Source: Usnea hakonensis (Eukaryota > Ascomycota > Lecanoromycetes > Lecanorales > Parmeliaceae). From it: a DNA stretch of 64,000 bases. Every line of letters starts with the position of its first letter. Positions within the stretch are counted from its first letter, which is position 1. The stretch is from positions 124,001-188,000 of the forward strand of contig BLJB01000260.1 of NCBI GenBank assembly GCA_013423325.1, written 5' to 3'. The notes under the pieces are model-generated. The model made no database searches. It was not told where the DNA came from and worked only from the letters and a program-made list of their open reading frames with translations. A program made the translations under genes and the position numbers. Positions 10,991 to 20,598 of the stretch are shown here, in pieces.

Positions 10991-13082
10991 TCACTCAATG
11001 CTCATATTCATCAGTCCGTCGTGAGTGTCAGTCATCCCTTGCAATCCAACCCGCTTCGAAGGTCCTCCAGGTCCGTTCACGCTACCGTTGCTGCCTGTAC
11101 TACTCACCCTTTCCCCAGAAACATGCACGCTAGGCACCTCGCGATTGCTCTTTGGAGGGCCCCACCAGCCGCCATCGCGCTGTAAAGGTGACTGGGGAAG
11201 AATTGGACTATTTTGTAGGCTTAAGCCTGGCGACACAGCACGACGTTTGAAATAATTGGGATCAAAGTCGTCGTCGCGCATGCGCTTCCTATTGCCTTTC
11301 TTTGGTATCTCAAAAATAGTGGTCTGGGTCGTAGATGCCAGCGACTCCTGTGATATCGATGGCTTTGCAGTCATTTGGTGGCCATTTGAGCCAACTGGGG
11401 TGTCCATGCTCATGTCGTCACTTACACCGCAAGAGCTCTCTCTAGGGACAAGTGGTGGTGGAGGTGTTCGCATCCGTTCATCAAAGTTATTCCAATAGAT
11501 CGAGCCCCCAGAGTTTTTGATAGCTTGGTGTGAGAAGCTGCTTGAGGAGCGTCGACTGAAGTTATCTTCAAAATTAGTCGACGGATCTTCTGATGTGTTT
11601 TCCAGACTATCCATTGGGCCAGCTGTAGCAGTCAGATTCGGCGAGGACGCTGTCGTGGTTGGCTGTGAGGGATGGAGATTCAGGTCACCATCAGCATCAC
11701 TCTCTCGGACCTGGCGAATCACTTCGGCTTCCCTACGGACCTCGCTGTCGATTGGAGCGCCTTCTTCAAGGAGGGCAGCTCGGATGCGCGCGAAGCCTTT
11801 GGGTTTTGGCTAGAGACCGTATGAGCATGTGTCAAGTCAACTACTTATTCGAACATACCAGCATGTTTCCCCTTCGTGTCACTGCCCTTCGAATTACATT
11901 TCTCCGATCATCCATAGTTGGTGTCACTGGTGTTGGAATCGGGCCTTCTTCGTGTGAATACATTCGGAAAAGTCCTTCACCATCACTTTGGTCCGCATCA
12001 GATAGCTGCATGTCGTTTGTGCCCAGACTGAGGCTTTCTCGCCTTGAAATTATTTCTTTCTTGGATGGATCATCGAGAAAGTATCCACCATTCATGCTGA
12101 GACTACTTTCAATGCTTCTCAGTGGGGGAGGCGAAGAAGGGCCTGGGCTATGCAGTGAGCTTTGCCCACTGGCACTACTTGAGCTCATTCTTTTCTTCCT
12201 AAATTTTATGCGATGTCTTCGGTAGCTCATCAATTTCGAAGCTGCAGGAGAGAAGGCGCCAATCCCATCTCCACCAGGGCTTGATGCGACTGAGCCAAAT
12301 GGGTTGCCAAATCCGTTCCCGAGTTGCGTGTTATGTGGTGTCATGTGAATTGTGTCGTCGTCTTCCCCGTTGTCCATGATCTCATCTCCATCTGAGGATG
12401 TGCTGCCAGAGTCATACTCCATAACGCTAGAGCTCCCGACGGAACTTGAAAGACCTGTCTTTTCTGCATTTGCCATGGTTGACCAAAGTGAGTTTGATAC
12501 ACCGTTGGGGGATTCTGGAACGCCAGGATTGCTAGGTGGGCTGAAAAGGCCTTTCCTCGGAAGCATGCTGCTTCGAGACCCAACAATGGGAGAAGATTCT
12601 GGAGAGGACTCGGCGAGCGTGGAATGATGTAGATTCGTCGCGGCTCTTGAAAAGTCTAATCCTCGCGATCTCCTGGGCAGCACAGAGGAAGGTGAAGGGT
12701 AGGATGCCGCTGTCTCTGGTTTCGGCGAGACGGGTATGCGCTTGGCCAAGTTGGCTGTACTGGTGCTGCTGATGTCCCTTGGCGGCATCTGCAGACTCAG
12801 GCCACGGGGAGCAACATTGGGTCGTCTGGGGGTAGTGGGGCCGGATGCGACACTGAGGTCATCCTTGGAAGCCCTTCGAGAGTCAATGAATAATGGAGAT
12901 GGTGATAGTACCGACTTGAAGCCTTGAGAGGACCAAGGCCTACGCTTCTCGTGGTATTCTGGAGGTATTTCCAACGCAGCATTCTCGTTAGCCGGTTCGC
13001 CGCTGCCATCTCGGGTCTCTTGGTGGGTCATTTGACTTGGCAGCGGCGCCTCGTGCACCGTCTTAGGCTCAATATCGACCAT
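10991..13082 (-). CDS. Conserved low-complexity protein, Nif1-like (tentative)
   Basis: Two exons, 13082-11859 and 11809-10991, joined by a 49-base phase-0 intron with a GTATGT donor, give about 680 residues. Most of the protein is Ser/Pro-rich and probably disordered, with phosphorylation-prone SP sites. The ordered core spans the splice junction. It starts with a basic segment (MSYRRHRIKFRKKR) and ends with RRAVTRRGNML, PKPKGFARIRAALLEE, GAPIDSEVRREAEVIRQVRE. That core is conserved in ascomycetes, and I associate it with proteins annotated as cell-cycle inhibitor Nif1, but this naming is from memory and weak. An NRKRMRDDDFDPNYFKRRAVSP patch looks like a nuclear localisation signal. It is divergent from the decarboxylase gene. 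Confidence 0.6.
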
Positions 13083-13708
13083 CAATGATGTGGTTTCAGC
13101 TTTCTCGCCTCAATTGGCAATAAATATGACCATCTCGAGCTGTACGCCTGAGACATTCTCAATAAGACGGGAATTTCGTGTCGCATATGCTCCCAGAGTC
13201 CCACTCGAAGATTCCAAATACGCGCCGTTGCCGCGCGGCCAAGGCATATTCCACGAATAGAACAGTCCCTTCTCTCGATTTCAGTGTCCAACTATCTATG
13301 TTGATAGATGTTGTTGAATAAATAAAAAGAAATACCCGTCCACTCACGATAAGTCCCACTAACATGACGGAAAGATCCAACTCCTGATCCAACACTATCA
13401 GCTGATGTGTTAGGGTTGCCTTTACCTTGGAGCCTACGAGTACGATAATATCATAATAGGCATACTTTTGCTTTGTATCAGCAACCAAACTACACTAAAG
13501 AATACATAGGAATAAGGACTGGATATATACATAGATATGGATCAGGTATTTAGTATTCATGAATGTTTTCCGTTCACCTTAGTGGAATCGTCCGGCAAGA
13601 ATCGCACAGGGATGTTAATGTAAGCCTAGCTGCTAGTTAGAATATGACCCAAATCCTACGAATTCTGCTCTTCAACATTTAATTCATCAAGGCACTGTGT
13701 ATACAACA
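13083..13708. promoter_or_regulatory. Divergent promoter region (Nif1-like gene / decarboxylase)
   Basis: These 626 bases lie between two start codons facing away from each other. Small frames here have no recognisable content. The part next to the decarboxylase is AT-rich. A promoter role is inferred from position. Confidence 0.4.
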
Positions 13709-15253
13709 ATGGAGAGTGACAAGGACAATGCGTGCCTGGAACATGCCCACGCCCATACATTAGAAATCTTAAAAAAGCGTTCCAATCCCATTCTCCCAGA
13801 ATCATCTACACTGCAAGCAGCACGATCATCTCTCCTCCAAAACATCCCCGAGCATGGGCTAGGATGTTTTGGAACTACCAATCATCTACTGCACGACATC
13901 GCTCCCGGTCTCAACGCATCAAGCCTGTCCGCAAACTACTACGGCTTTGTCACGGGAGGCGTTACGCCTGCAGCCATGATAGCAGACCGTCTCGTCTCGA
14001 CCTATGATCAAAACCCTCTGATCCACTTACCGGATCAAACCGTGGCCAGTAATGTTGAAGACAAAGCCTTGCGTCTCCTGATGGATCTGGTCCGTTTCGA
14101 TCAAAAGGGGTGGTCAGGAGTGTTCACTACAGGAGCGACGGCGAGTAACGTTCTTGGATTGGCCTGCGGCCGCGAGTATATAGTCAATGAGCGCATCAAG
14201 AGCCGCTTGGGGCCAAATTCTGAAGAAAGCGTTGGATCTCTTGGCTTGCTCAAGGCTTGTCGTGTAGCCGGCGTGGAGGAAGTTGACATTTTTACCACAA
14301 TGGCCCATTCTTCCTTGTTCAAGGCTTCAAGTATTGTGGGATTAGGTCGCGCTAGCATTAGCGATGTTGCAAGATCGAAGGGCGAAATTACCTTCGACCT
14401 CCAGAAACTAGAACAGCGACTGAAGCTGGGGCTTCACAGCCGTGCTTCGATTGTTGTAATTTCGTGTGGCGAGGTTAACACGGGTTTGTTTGCAACCCAC
14501 AGCCTTGCAGATGTCCAAGCGTTGAGGAAGCTCTGTGATACGTATGGTGCCTGGTTGCATGTCGATGGAGCCTTTGGCCTCTTTGCGAGACTTCTCGATG
14601 GGATCCCCGAATTTGACACCGTGGCGCAAGGCGCCCGAGGCGTAACTTTGGCAGACTCGGTCGCCAGCGACGGGCACAAATTTCTAAACGTACCGTATGA
14701 TTGCGGCATCTTCTTCTGCCGTCATCCAAGCATTGCTCAGCAAGTCTTTCAGAACCCAAACGCCGCCTATCTGAACACCAAGAACGCGGCCACGGACACC
14801 ATCCAGTCGCCATTGAATATGAGCATAGAGAATTCACGACGCTTCAGAGGCCTGCCGGTTTACGCGACTCTGACGGCATACGGTCGTGAGGGATATGCCG
14901 ACATGCTCATGAGACAAATCCGCTTCGCACGAGCGGTGGCCGGATATTTCTTTGGCAATGCAGATTTCGAACTTCTTCCCAAAGGTGTCTTCAGCGACAA
15001 AGTCAGCATCGAACAAAATATTTTTGTCATAGTGCTTTTCAAGGCTAAGGACAAGGCTCTGAACGAAGTGCTCGTAAAAAGGATCAACGCGAGCTCCATG
15101 ATGTATGTGTCGGGAACTATGTGGGATGATTGTCCAGCAAGCCGGGTGGCAGTCTCCAACTGGCAAGTCGATCCCGACCGTGACCTAAAAATCGTGAGGA
15201 CCGTTCTCGAGAACGTAGTAAGCGAGTGGCGAGAAGAAATCTCGAAGACATAG
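13709..15253 (+). CDS. PLP-dependent group II amino-acid decarboxylase-like protein
   Basis: A single-exon gene of 514 residues. The family (aromatic-amino-acid, glutamate and tyrosine decarboxylases) removes the carboxyl group from amino acids using pyridoxal phosphate. Visible family blocks are NYYGFVTGGVTPAAMIADRL, GVFTTGATASNVLGLACGRE, the AWLHVDGAFGLFA segment whose aspartate pairs with the PLP pyridine, and the Schiff-base lysine in SDGHKFLNVPYDCG (lysine about residue 324). Length is typical. The first ATG (13709) gives MESDKDNACLEHAHAH. The substrate cannot be read from sequence; the fungal relatives I recall are annotated loosely as aromatic-L-amino-acid decarboxylases. It converges on the small mitochondrial-type gene. 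Confidence 0.88.
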   Translation: MESDKDNACLEHAHAHTLEILKKRSNPILPESSTLQAARSSLLQNIPEHGLGCFGTTNHLLHDIAPGLNASSLSANYYGFVTGGVTPAAMIADRLVSTYDQNPLIHLPDQTVASNVEDKALRLLMDLVRFDQKGWSGVFTTGATASNVLGLACGREYIVNERIKSRLGPNSEESVGSLGLLKACRVAGVEEVDIFTTMAHSSLFKASSIVGLGRASISDVARSKGEITFDLQKLEQRLKLGLHSRASIVVISCGEVNTGLFATHSLADVQALRKLCDTYGAWLHVDGAFGLFARLLDGIPEFDTVAQGARGVTLADSVASDGHKFLNVPYDCGIFFCRHPSIAQQVFQNPNAAYLNTKNAATDTIQSPLNMSIENSRRFRGLPVYATLTAYGREGYADMLMRQIRFARAVAGYFFGNADFELLPKGVFSDKVSIEQNIFVIVLFKAKDKALNEVLVKRINASSMMYVSGTMWDDCPASRVAVSNWQVDPDRDLKIVRTVLENVVSEWREEISKT

Positions 15254-15552
15254 GTATTACAGTAACAATCGACGTGGGTGTGGAGAAGCACTCATAGTGG
15301 GCCAGTCCCAGACTTAGCACATCGGACCTGACCGATATTCATCTTCTTGGTACACATGTGCATCACGCCGCCTGAGGCTGGGTGATGAATCAAATTGTTC
15401 CGGCGCCTTTGAACGCCACCTGTATCTTTATACACATCACATGAGTCGAGAGATGCACAGCTTAGCATACATGCGACCTTTCGCAAACGACTACAGAACA
15501 CCCTGCGAGATTTGGTAGAGTGGAGCCATTGTCTTATGCCTCTTTCATTCCC

Positions 15553-16499
15553 TCATGTAGAGCCACCCTTTTTCTTCTTCTCCATCGCCTCCATCTTCTC
15601 CTCCAACGTCGCAACATATGTATGAATCTTCTGCACCGCCGCTTGAAGAGCCTGCGTAGGAATGAGCAAGACAAAATCAGCTCGTGGTCTCTCGGAGAAA
15701 TGGAAAAGAGGCGAGAGAGAAATAAAAAAGGTAATCTCATTGGGAAAAAATTCTATCAAATGAGCATGACCCGGATCTATGACCCCGTGAGACTTCTAAC
15801 TCCATTATCACCATCGCCTCCATATCTGTATGAGAATGCCAGCTCCATTGCACACATGCCTGCCCACCCATTATAATCGTACATTCGTCTATAATCATCC
15901 TCTTTTATCGGTCGCCCTCTCTTGGAAATGTATGACCAAGTGCAGCCAGCGCAGTACGTGCAGCGCAATGCAATCCAATGCCACGCAAGAGAACACACAC
16001 ACACAGCTCATCTCTAAATCGCCACACGCTCATACAACTCATCAATAGAATCTCTACTGACATAGATATCCTCCGTGAGTAACTCATTCGACACCTTGTA
16101 TTCCTCCAAAATGTAGTAATAAGTGCCCGCGCCCGCGAGCGTGGAGCCGAGGAGGAAGCCAAACATTCTGCCAGCAGTGAGGGAACAAGTCAGCCCGCAA
16201 GCCCGTTCCCAAAAAAATGAAAGAGAAGGGAATTTCTGTGTAGAGGGTACAAGGCAAGATAGTAGTCATGCTTCAAGAATATCGTTTTCTTCTTTGGGGG
16301 CAAGGGGGCGGGGAACAACTCACCCTCCTCTGAAAGCGCCTACTGGTTTCCGGACGGGTACGGCCGTTGCGGTGACATCTTGCAGGCGGGGAGATGAGGA
16401 GCGGAATGTTCTCGAGGAGGTGAGGAGAGGGCTGGATGAGGAGGTTATGAATGGCTTGCGGAAAGCGCGTATCGAGGGGGCGAGAATTTTGGAGGCCAT
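15553..16499 (-). CDS. Small predicted mitochondrial membrane protein with coiled coil, 3 exons
   Basis: Exons 16499-16324, 16167-16062 and 15651-15553 give 126 residues. The phases fit at both junctions (2/1 and 0). The N-terminal ~45 residues are rich in Arg, Ser and Thr and lack acidic residues, like a mitochondrial presequence. A single hydrophobic segment follows (MFGFLLGSTLAGAGTYYYIL), then EEYKVSNELLTEDIYALQAAV and a charged coiled coil ending in a lysine cluster. I recognise this as a conserved, uncharacterised ascomycete family. No enzymatic motif is present. Its job may be structural, in the inner membrane; that is inference. Confidence 0.72.
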
Positions 16500-17526
16500 G
16501 GTAGAGAGTTTCGGGGGATTAGGTATAACACGTGTTTGATGGAGGTGATGCGGGCATGGGAGGTGTGGAAAGAGAGCGGGTTTGTGTGGGTGTGAAGGTT
16601 TGAATACTAGGTATTTGTCTCTGTGGTTGTCTATTATTCTGTGGGGAAAGAGGATGAAGGATGTTTAAATGGCTCAACTCAAAATGGCTCGTGCTTTTCC
16701 CGCTATTTCAGATTTCAGTGGCGACTTGGCGATCAGGAGAAAATTCGCGCTAGTCTGCATTTGACTTAGACTTTCTGGGCAAACTACCTTAAGGAAATTA
16801 TATGGGTTGATGGAACGGTAAATGCACGGTGCAATTACGGTAAACCAAAAATTACGTAAATAACTCAACGCTCTCGTCAAGTAACGGTTTTAAAAAAGTT
16901 ACGTTACTATTAAAATACGTAAATAATAATTAGTCAGCTGTTTTTTTTACAATTAGCGTCGAATATATAATAGACCCTAAATGCGACCCCTAAGTAAGGT
17001 ATCTGCCTATGCTTACTACCCTACCCCCACCATATTGCGGTCGCATGTATCTGAGGTATCGCCCCCGCGAGAAAATTCGCTGAATCGCTCATTTCTAGCC
17101 TCAAATTATTTATAGCGTGGATGAGTCTCTAGAAAAAAGACTCCCGAGTACCTTACTTGACTTGGTAGGCTTGGCAGGCTTGGCAGTGCTAATTAAGATT
17201 TGGTCTTTTCTAAAAAGACGAAATTTAGAAAAAACGCAAAAAAACCGTAGAACTTCAAACCCTGTTTTTGGTAATACTCGTGCTAGGGTAATTTACTAAG
17301 AAACCATATACCAACAGTCCCGAATTAGAGTTCCGTGTAATAATGGTTCAAAGGCCCCATAGCCTTTCGCTAAGGTAGGTACTTAAGGTAAGGTAATGTA
17401 CTTGGAGGGAAGGCACCTCCTTGACCATGTCTTTCTCTCATTGCCTAATTGACTTCTTATTTTCATCTACTCATTCAGTCGTTTGAGGCAAGATCAAGTG
17501 TGACAAGAGCCCACATCATTTCAACC
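16500..17526. other. Divergent AT-rich intergenic region
   Basis: About 1 kb between two divergent genes. The middle (about 16840-17300) is AT-rich with repeated TTACGTAA-like motifs and short TAAGGTA motifs near 17371-17400. This may be decayed repeat DNA. A 60-codon frame at 17117-17299 has no recognisable content and I do not call it. Confidence 0.45.
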
Positions 17527-18507
17527 ATGAAGCCCCAAGTCCTCCTGCTCCAACAAGGCCCAGCGTATCAACGCGAAATCTTCGACGACTCTTACCAAGG
17601 TCTCTGCAGCCAAATTGAGGAGCACTACACGGTCATCAAGGCCAACTCCTTGACTATTGGACACTTGGCCCATTCCAAAGCAATCATTGTCACCGACGGT
17701 GGCCTTTCCAAGAAGAAGAACAAAAACTTTCACGTCAGGCTTTCCGAATATGCTAAAACTGGCGGCACAGTCATTCTTGCCTGTCTGTTCAGCAGCTTCA
17801 CTTGTGGCCCTGACTTTGACAGCATGTCTCGAACTTTGAACCTGGCTTGGGGCTGGGGAGATTATCATGTCTGTATATCTTACAGCCAATCCTTTGTACC
17901 TCGCAATGCGTCATTTGCTTCCACGCGTTGTACAATTATGTCATACTGACTCCCACGTTCTTATAGCGCACGGACTTTGCCTTGAATCCAGCCTTCGCGC
18001 CCGTTTTTGGCAAGGAGGCTTTCAAGACGCTTGAGCAGTCATATAGCATGAAAGCTGTGCACTTGAACAACGTTCCTGCTGCCGCCAAGATCTACGTCCC
18101 AACCGATGATTCGCGTGTTCAGTCTGCAGTCTTCCCGGCTGACCGAGTCGACATGGCCCAGACTCCAGCGGTTTGGCAGCGTCATGGGCAAGGTCACATC
18201 GCCTACATTGGTGATGTGAACAATGAGAGCGGCTCACGAGCTCTGATTATGGCCATGTTGAGCAAGTTGCTGGTCTCTCTCAACGAAACTGCGAGAGCGC
18301 TAACATGGGTCAGATACCGCCGCCAAAGAGGACCCGCGCCAAAGTGTTACAGATGAACTTGCCGATCTCCCAGCTCTGGTCTCTGGCTGCGAGTCGTGCG
18401 GTAAGGATACCCCAATCAAGAGATGCGCCCGTTGCAAGAGTGTGCAGTACTGTTCTGCTGAGTGCCAGAAGGCGGACTGGAAGTTCCATAAGGAGGATTG
18501 CTGCTAG
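17527..18507 (+). CDS. MYND-type zinc finger protein (3' exon junction unclear)
   Basis: Exon one is 17527-17868 (114 residues from MKPQVLLLQQGP). A GT-AG intron leads to exon two at 17967. The C-terminus carries a clear MYND finger, C-x2-C, C-x2-C, C-x3-C and H-x3-C, seen as CESCGK, RCARCKSVQYCSAEC and WKFHKEDC, ending at the stop 18505-18507. MYND fingers bind proline-rich peptides in partners. The first ~250 residues look like a Rossmann-type or glutamine-amidotransferase-like fold, unassigned. The join between about 18270 and 18330 does not work with ordinary splice sites. The frame carrying the finger is offset, a donor GTCTCT at 18272 and branch GCTAAC are present, and the obvious acceptor (GTCAG) is out of phase. 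An acceptor at GCCAAAGAG restores phase but is unusual. It may be a frameshift. Confidence 0.65.
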
Positions 18508-18918
18508 GACAGCATCATAGATCGCATATTCATCGTCAAGTAAACATCTAGTATACTAAACTCTGCCGTGAAAAAAATGAAATGATACATGGTGGCTTAT
18601 GACTGATGGCCGTATTCGCTGACTCACGGTTCCTCAAGGCTTGGAAAAATATTGTCTAGGCTCAATTCTTTGTGGTGCCTTGTTAGTAGTAGAATCCTCA
18701 TCACCCCTCGACCATTCCATCTTGAACTCCACCTCCCGCAAAGAAGAATACGCAATTTCGAGGTGAAAAAGCTAGCTTCCAATGCCAGTTGTAAGAACTG
18801 CTCCCACATTCCAGCAATGAGCCACACAAGACAAGTGCCTTTATCCGTCCCATGAGCTGCATTGATTTTTTGCTGTATGCGCCTTGTCTTTGAGGTAAAT
18901 AGCACGAAGTAGCAGAAG
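18508..18918. other. Intergenic, no gene seen
   Basis: These 411 bases lie downstream of the MYND gene. They contain no convincing frame on either strand and no repeat that I can see. Confidence 0.5.
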
Positions 18919-19257
18919 CTTGTCGAGTGTACTAAAAGCCATGGCGTCACTTTCTGCGCTAATACTGGCCGTATTGACGTCGATCTAGCCGACGGAACAC
19001 CAGGATCATTTTCATTTAAGTTCATATCGAAAGAGAGTGGCAAGAACATGATGCATGGGGAGTTCGAGTCGATGTCCGCAATCCACGCGCTCTTGCCTGA
19101 CTTCACGCCGAAGCCGATAGCCTGGGGAACGTACGAAACCGTACCAGACACGCACTTCTTCTTGTGCGAATTCCGAGAGATGATGGACGAGATGCCAGAC
19201 CCGCACAGATTGTTGCTGACAAAAATCATAGAATGCTTGGCGCATTCAGGGACTTAG
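18919..19257 (+). pseudogene. Fragment of a fructosamine/ketosamine-3-kinase family gene
   Basis: A continuous frame reads TKSHGVTF, TGRIDVDLADGTPGSFSFKF, then NMMHGEFESMSAIHALLPDF and KPIAWGTY, THFFLCEFREMMDEMPDP. These are the N-lobe motifs of the ketosamine (protein-ribulosamine) 3-kinase family, which repairs glycated proteins. After MPDPHR the match stops and a stop codon follows at 19255. The catalytic loop and C-lobe are missing, and no start codon or N-terminus is convincing. It therefore looks like a truncated relic of roughly one third of the gene. A missed downstream exon is possible, but nothing recognisable follows before the next gene. Confidence 0.65.
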
Positions 19258-19428
19258 TACAGAGATATGGATAGCTCCAGGGACAAGCTCGTTGCAAGGA
19301 AGGTTTCTTGGATAATGTAAAGCTGCCCCGTATAACGTCCCGGAGTCCACTTCCGTCCTCTCTAAAGATTTTGCCTGGGGTTTTACCAAAAGTCTTGCGC
19401 AAACGCACTGCCGATTTAATTGTAGCCA

Positions 19429-19977
19429 TCAACTTTTCTCAACCTCATGTCCAGCTGTAGAGACTTGCAATATTCTATCTTGCATCCCCTCTACGACCTC
19501 CACAATGACTCCCGCATCCTTCAACTTCTGCATGCCCACATTCTCCCCGACAAACACCTCTGGCTCCCTGATGCCCACATAAACAACCTTTATCGCCCCA
19601 TTGAGCCGCAAGATCCTCTCGACACATGTCCGATTGCCGCTCAACCGCTTATTGCATGGCTCCATGGTCGTATACAGGACGGTGTTCTTCGGCAGCACTT
19701 CTCCAATACGCTCCTCAGGGAGGTTATGCTTCTGGGCCACCTTGATGAAGCAGCACTGCTCCGCGTGTGTAGTGCCAGGATCGCCTAGGAAGTCCCGCGG
19801 TAGTTCTATAGAGTAGCCTGTGGAGAGAATGATGTTCTCGTCGGCGTCGACGAGGACGGCTCCTACGCAGAACTTGGTGGAGGCGGGCGGTGAGAGGCGG
19901 GCTCGCTCCAGGGCGTATTCCATATATGCTTTGTGATCGCCGGCTGAAATGGTCGGATGGGGCGGTTCCGAAGCCAT
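19429..19977 (-). CDS. CMP/dCMP-type zinc deaminase (DRAP deaminase-like)
   Basis: 182 residues from the ATG at 19977. Zinc-site motifs are plain: THAEQCC (His71, Glu73) and TTMEPCNKRLSGNRTC, with cysteines at 108 and 118. The core FCVGAVLVDADENIILSTGY is followed by the C-terminal KVVYVGIREPEVFV and GVIVEVVEG. The PC...RLSGN..C spacing is that of the riboflavin-pathway deaminase (C-terminal half of yeast Rib2) and its stand-alone fungal relatives, rather than of cytidine deaminase. The substrate is therefore probably a pyrimidine riboflavin precursor, but this is inference. The frame continues upstream of the chosen ATG, so a longer N-terminus is possible. Confidence 0.82.
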   Translation of the reverse strand: MASEPPHPTISAGDHKAYMEYALERARLSPPASTKFCVGAVLVDADENIILSTGYSIELPRDFLGDPGTTHAEQCCFIKVAQKHNLPEERIGEVLPKNTVLYTTMEPCNKRLSGNRTCVERILRLNGAIKVVYVGIREPEVFVGENVGMQKLKDAGVIVEVVEGMQDRILQVSTAGHEVEKS

Positions 19978-20598
19978 CGTTGATATCGCAGTCGTTAAGA
20001 GGATTTGGACCTGTACTTTTTCAAAATGGAAAGATTGAGATATCGAAGATTGAAAAATATTTTCGGATTTTTGGGGATAGCCTGTCTGGTAGCACCCGAA
20101 GAACGTGATATTCGATGCGCGCCTGCGTCTGCCCCCGAGCCCCTCCACACCCATTTTGATTCTGGTGCGCACGGACTTCTGCAAAGCGATGGATATTTAT
20201 GATACTTGTCGTACCATGACACCTATCTTATAGATATTTAATTATTTATTCCTTAGAGTATATATATTATATATCCATAGCTGTCATATTATGGCCATGG
20301 ATATTGGTAGCCCATGGATGACATGCAATAGATGCACCCGAATCAACCCCTGGCGGGGGCGTTGCTCCTTGTGGCTCGGGAACGCTTACGATCCGACGTA
20401 TACGGTAAGGATCTGTAATATGTGGTAGGTTATCGGTGTGATTGGACGGAAGGTTGCATGTCGTGGAGTTCTTGAAGCGCTTATCGAATCGTCATACAGT
20501 TTTCCTTTTCGTGAAGAACCCATTGGCATAGGTCAAGAAACGTTCAATAAGGAGTACTTCGTAAGGATTCTTTGGATTACTGGCATCATCTGGCCACC
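19978..20598. promoter_or_regulatory. Divergent promoter region (deaminase / NLR-like gene)
   Basis: 621 bases between two divergent starts. It includes an AT palindrome around 20255-20275 (TATATATTATATA). No gene seen. Regulatory role inferred from position. Confidence 0.4.

Noticed and set aside
14101..14837. Overlapping minus-strand frames opposite the decarboxylase
   Set aside because: Antisense shadows of a well-supported single-exon gene.
17117..17299. 60-codon frame with a hydrophobic stretch (LVGLAGLAVLIKIW)
   Set aside because: AT-rich context, no supporting splice or promoter signals and no recognisable family.
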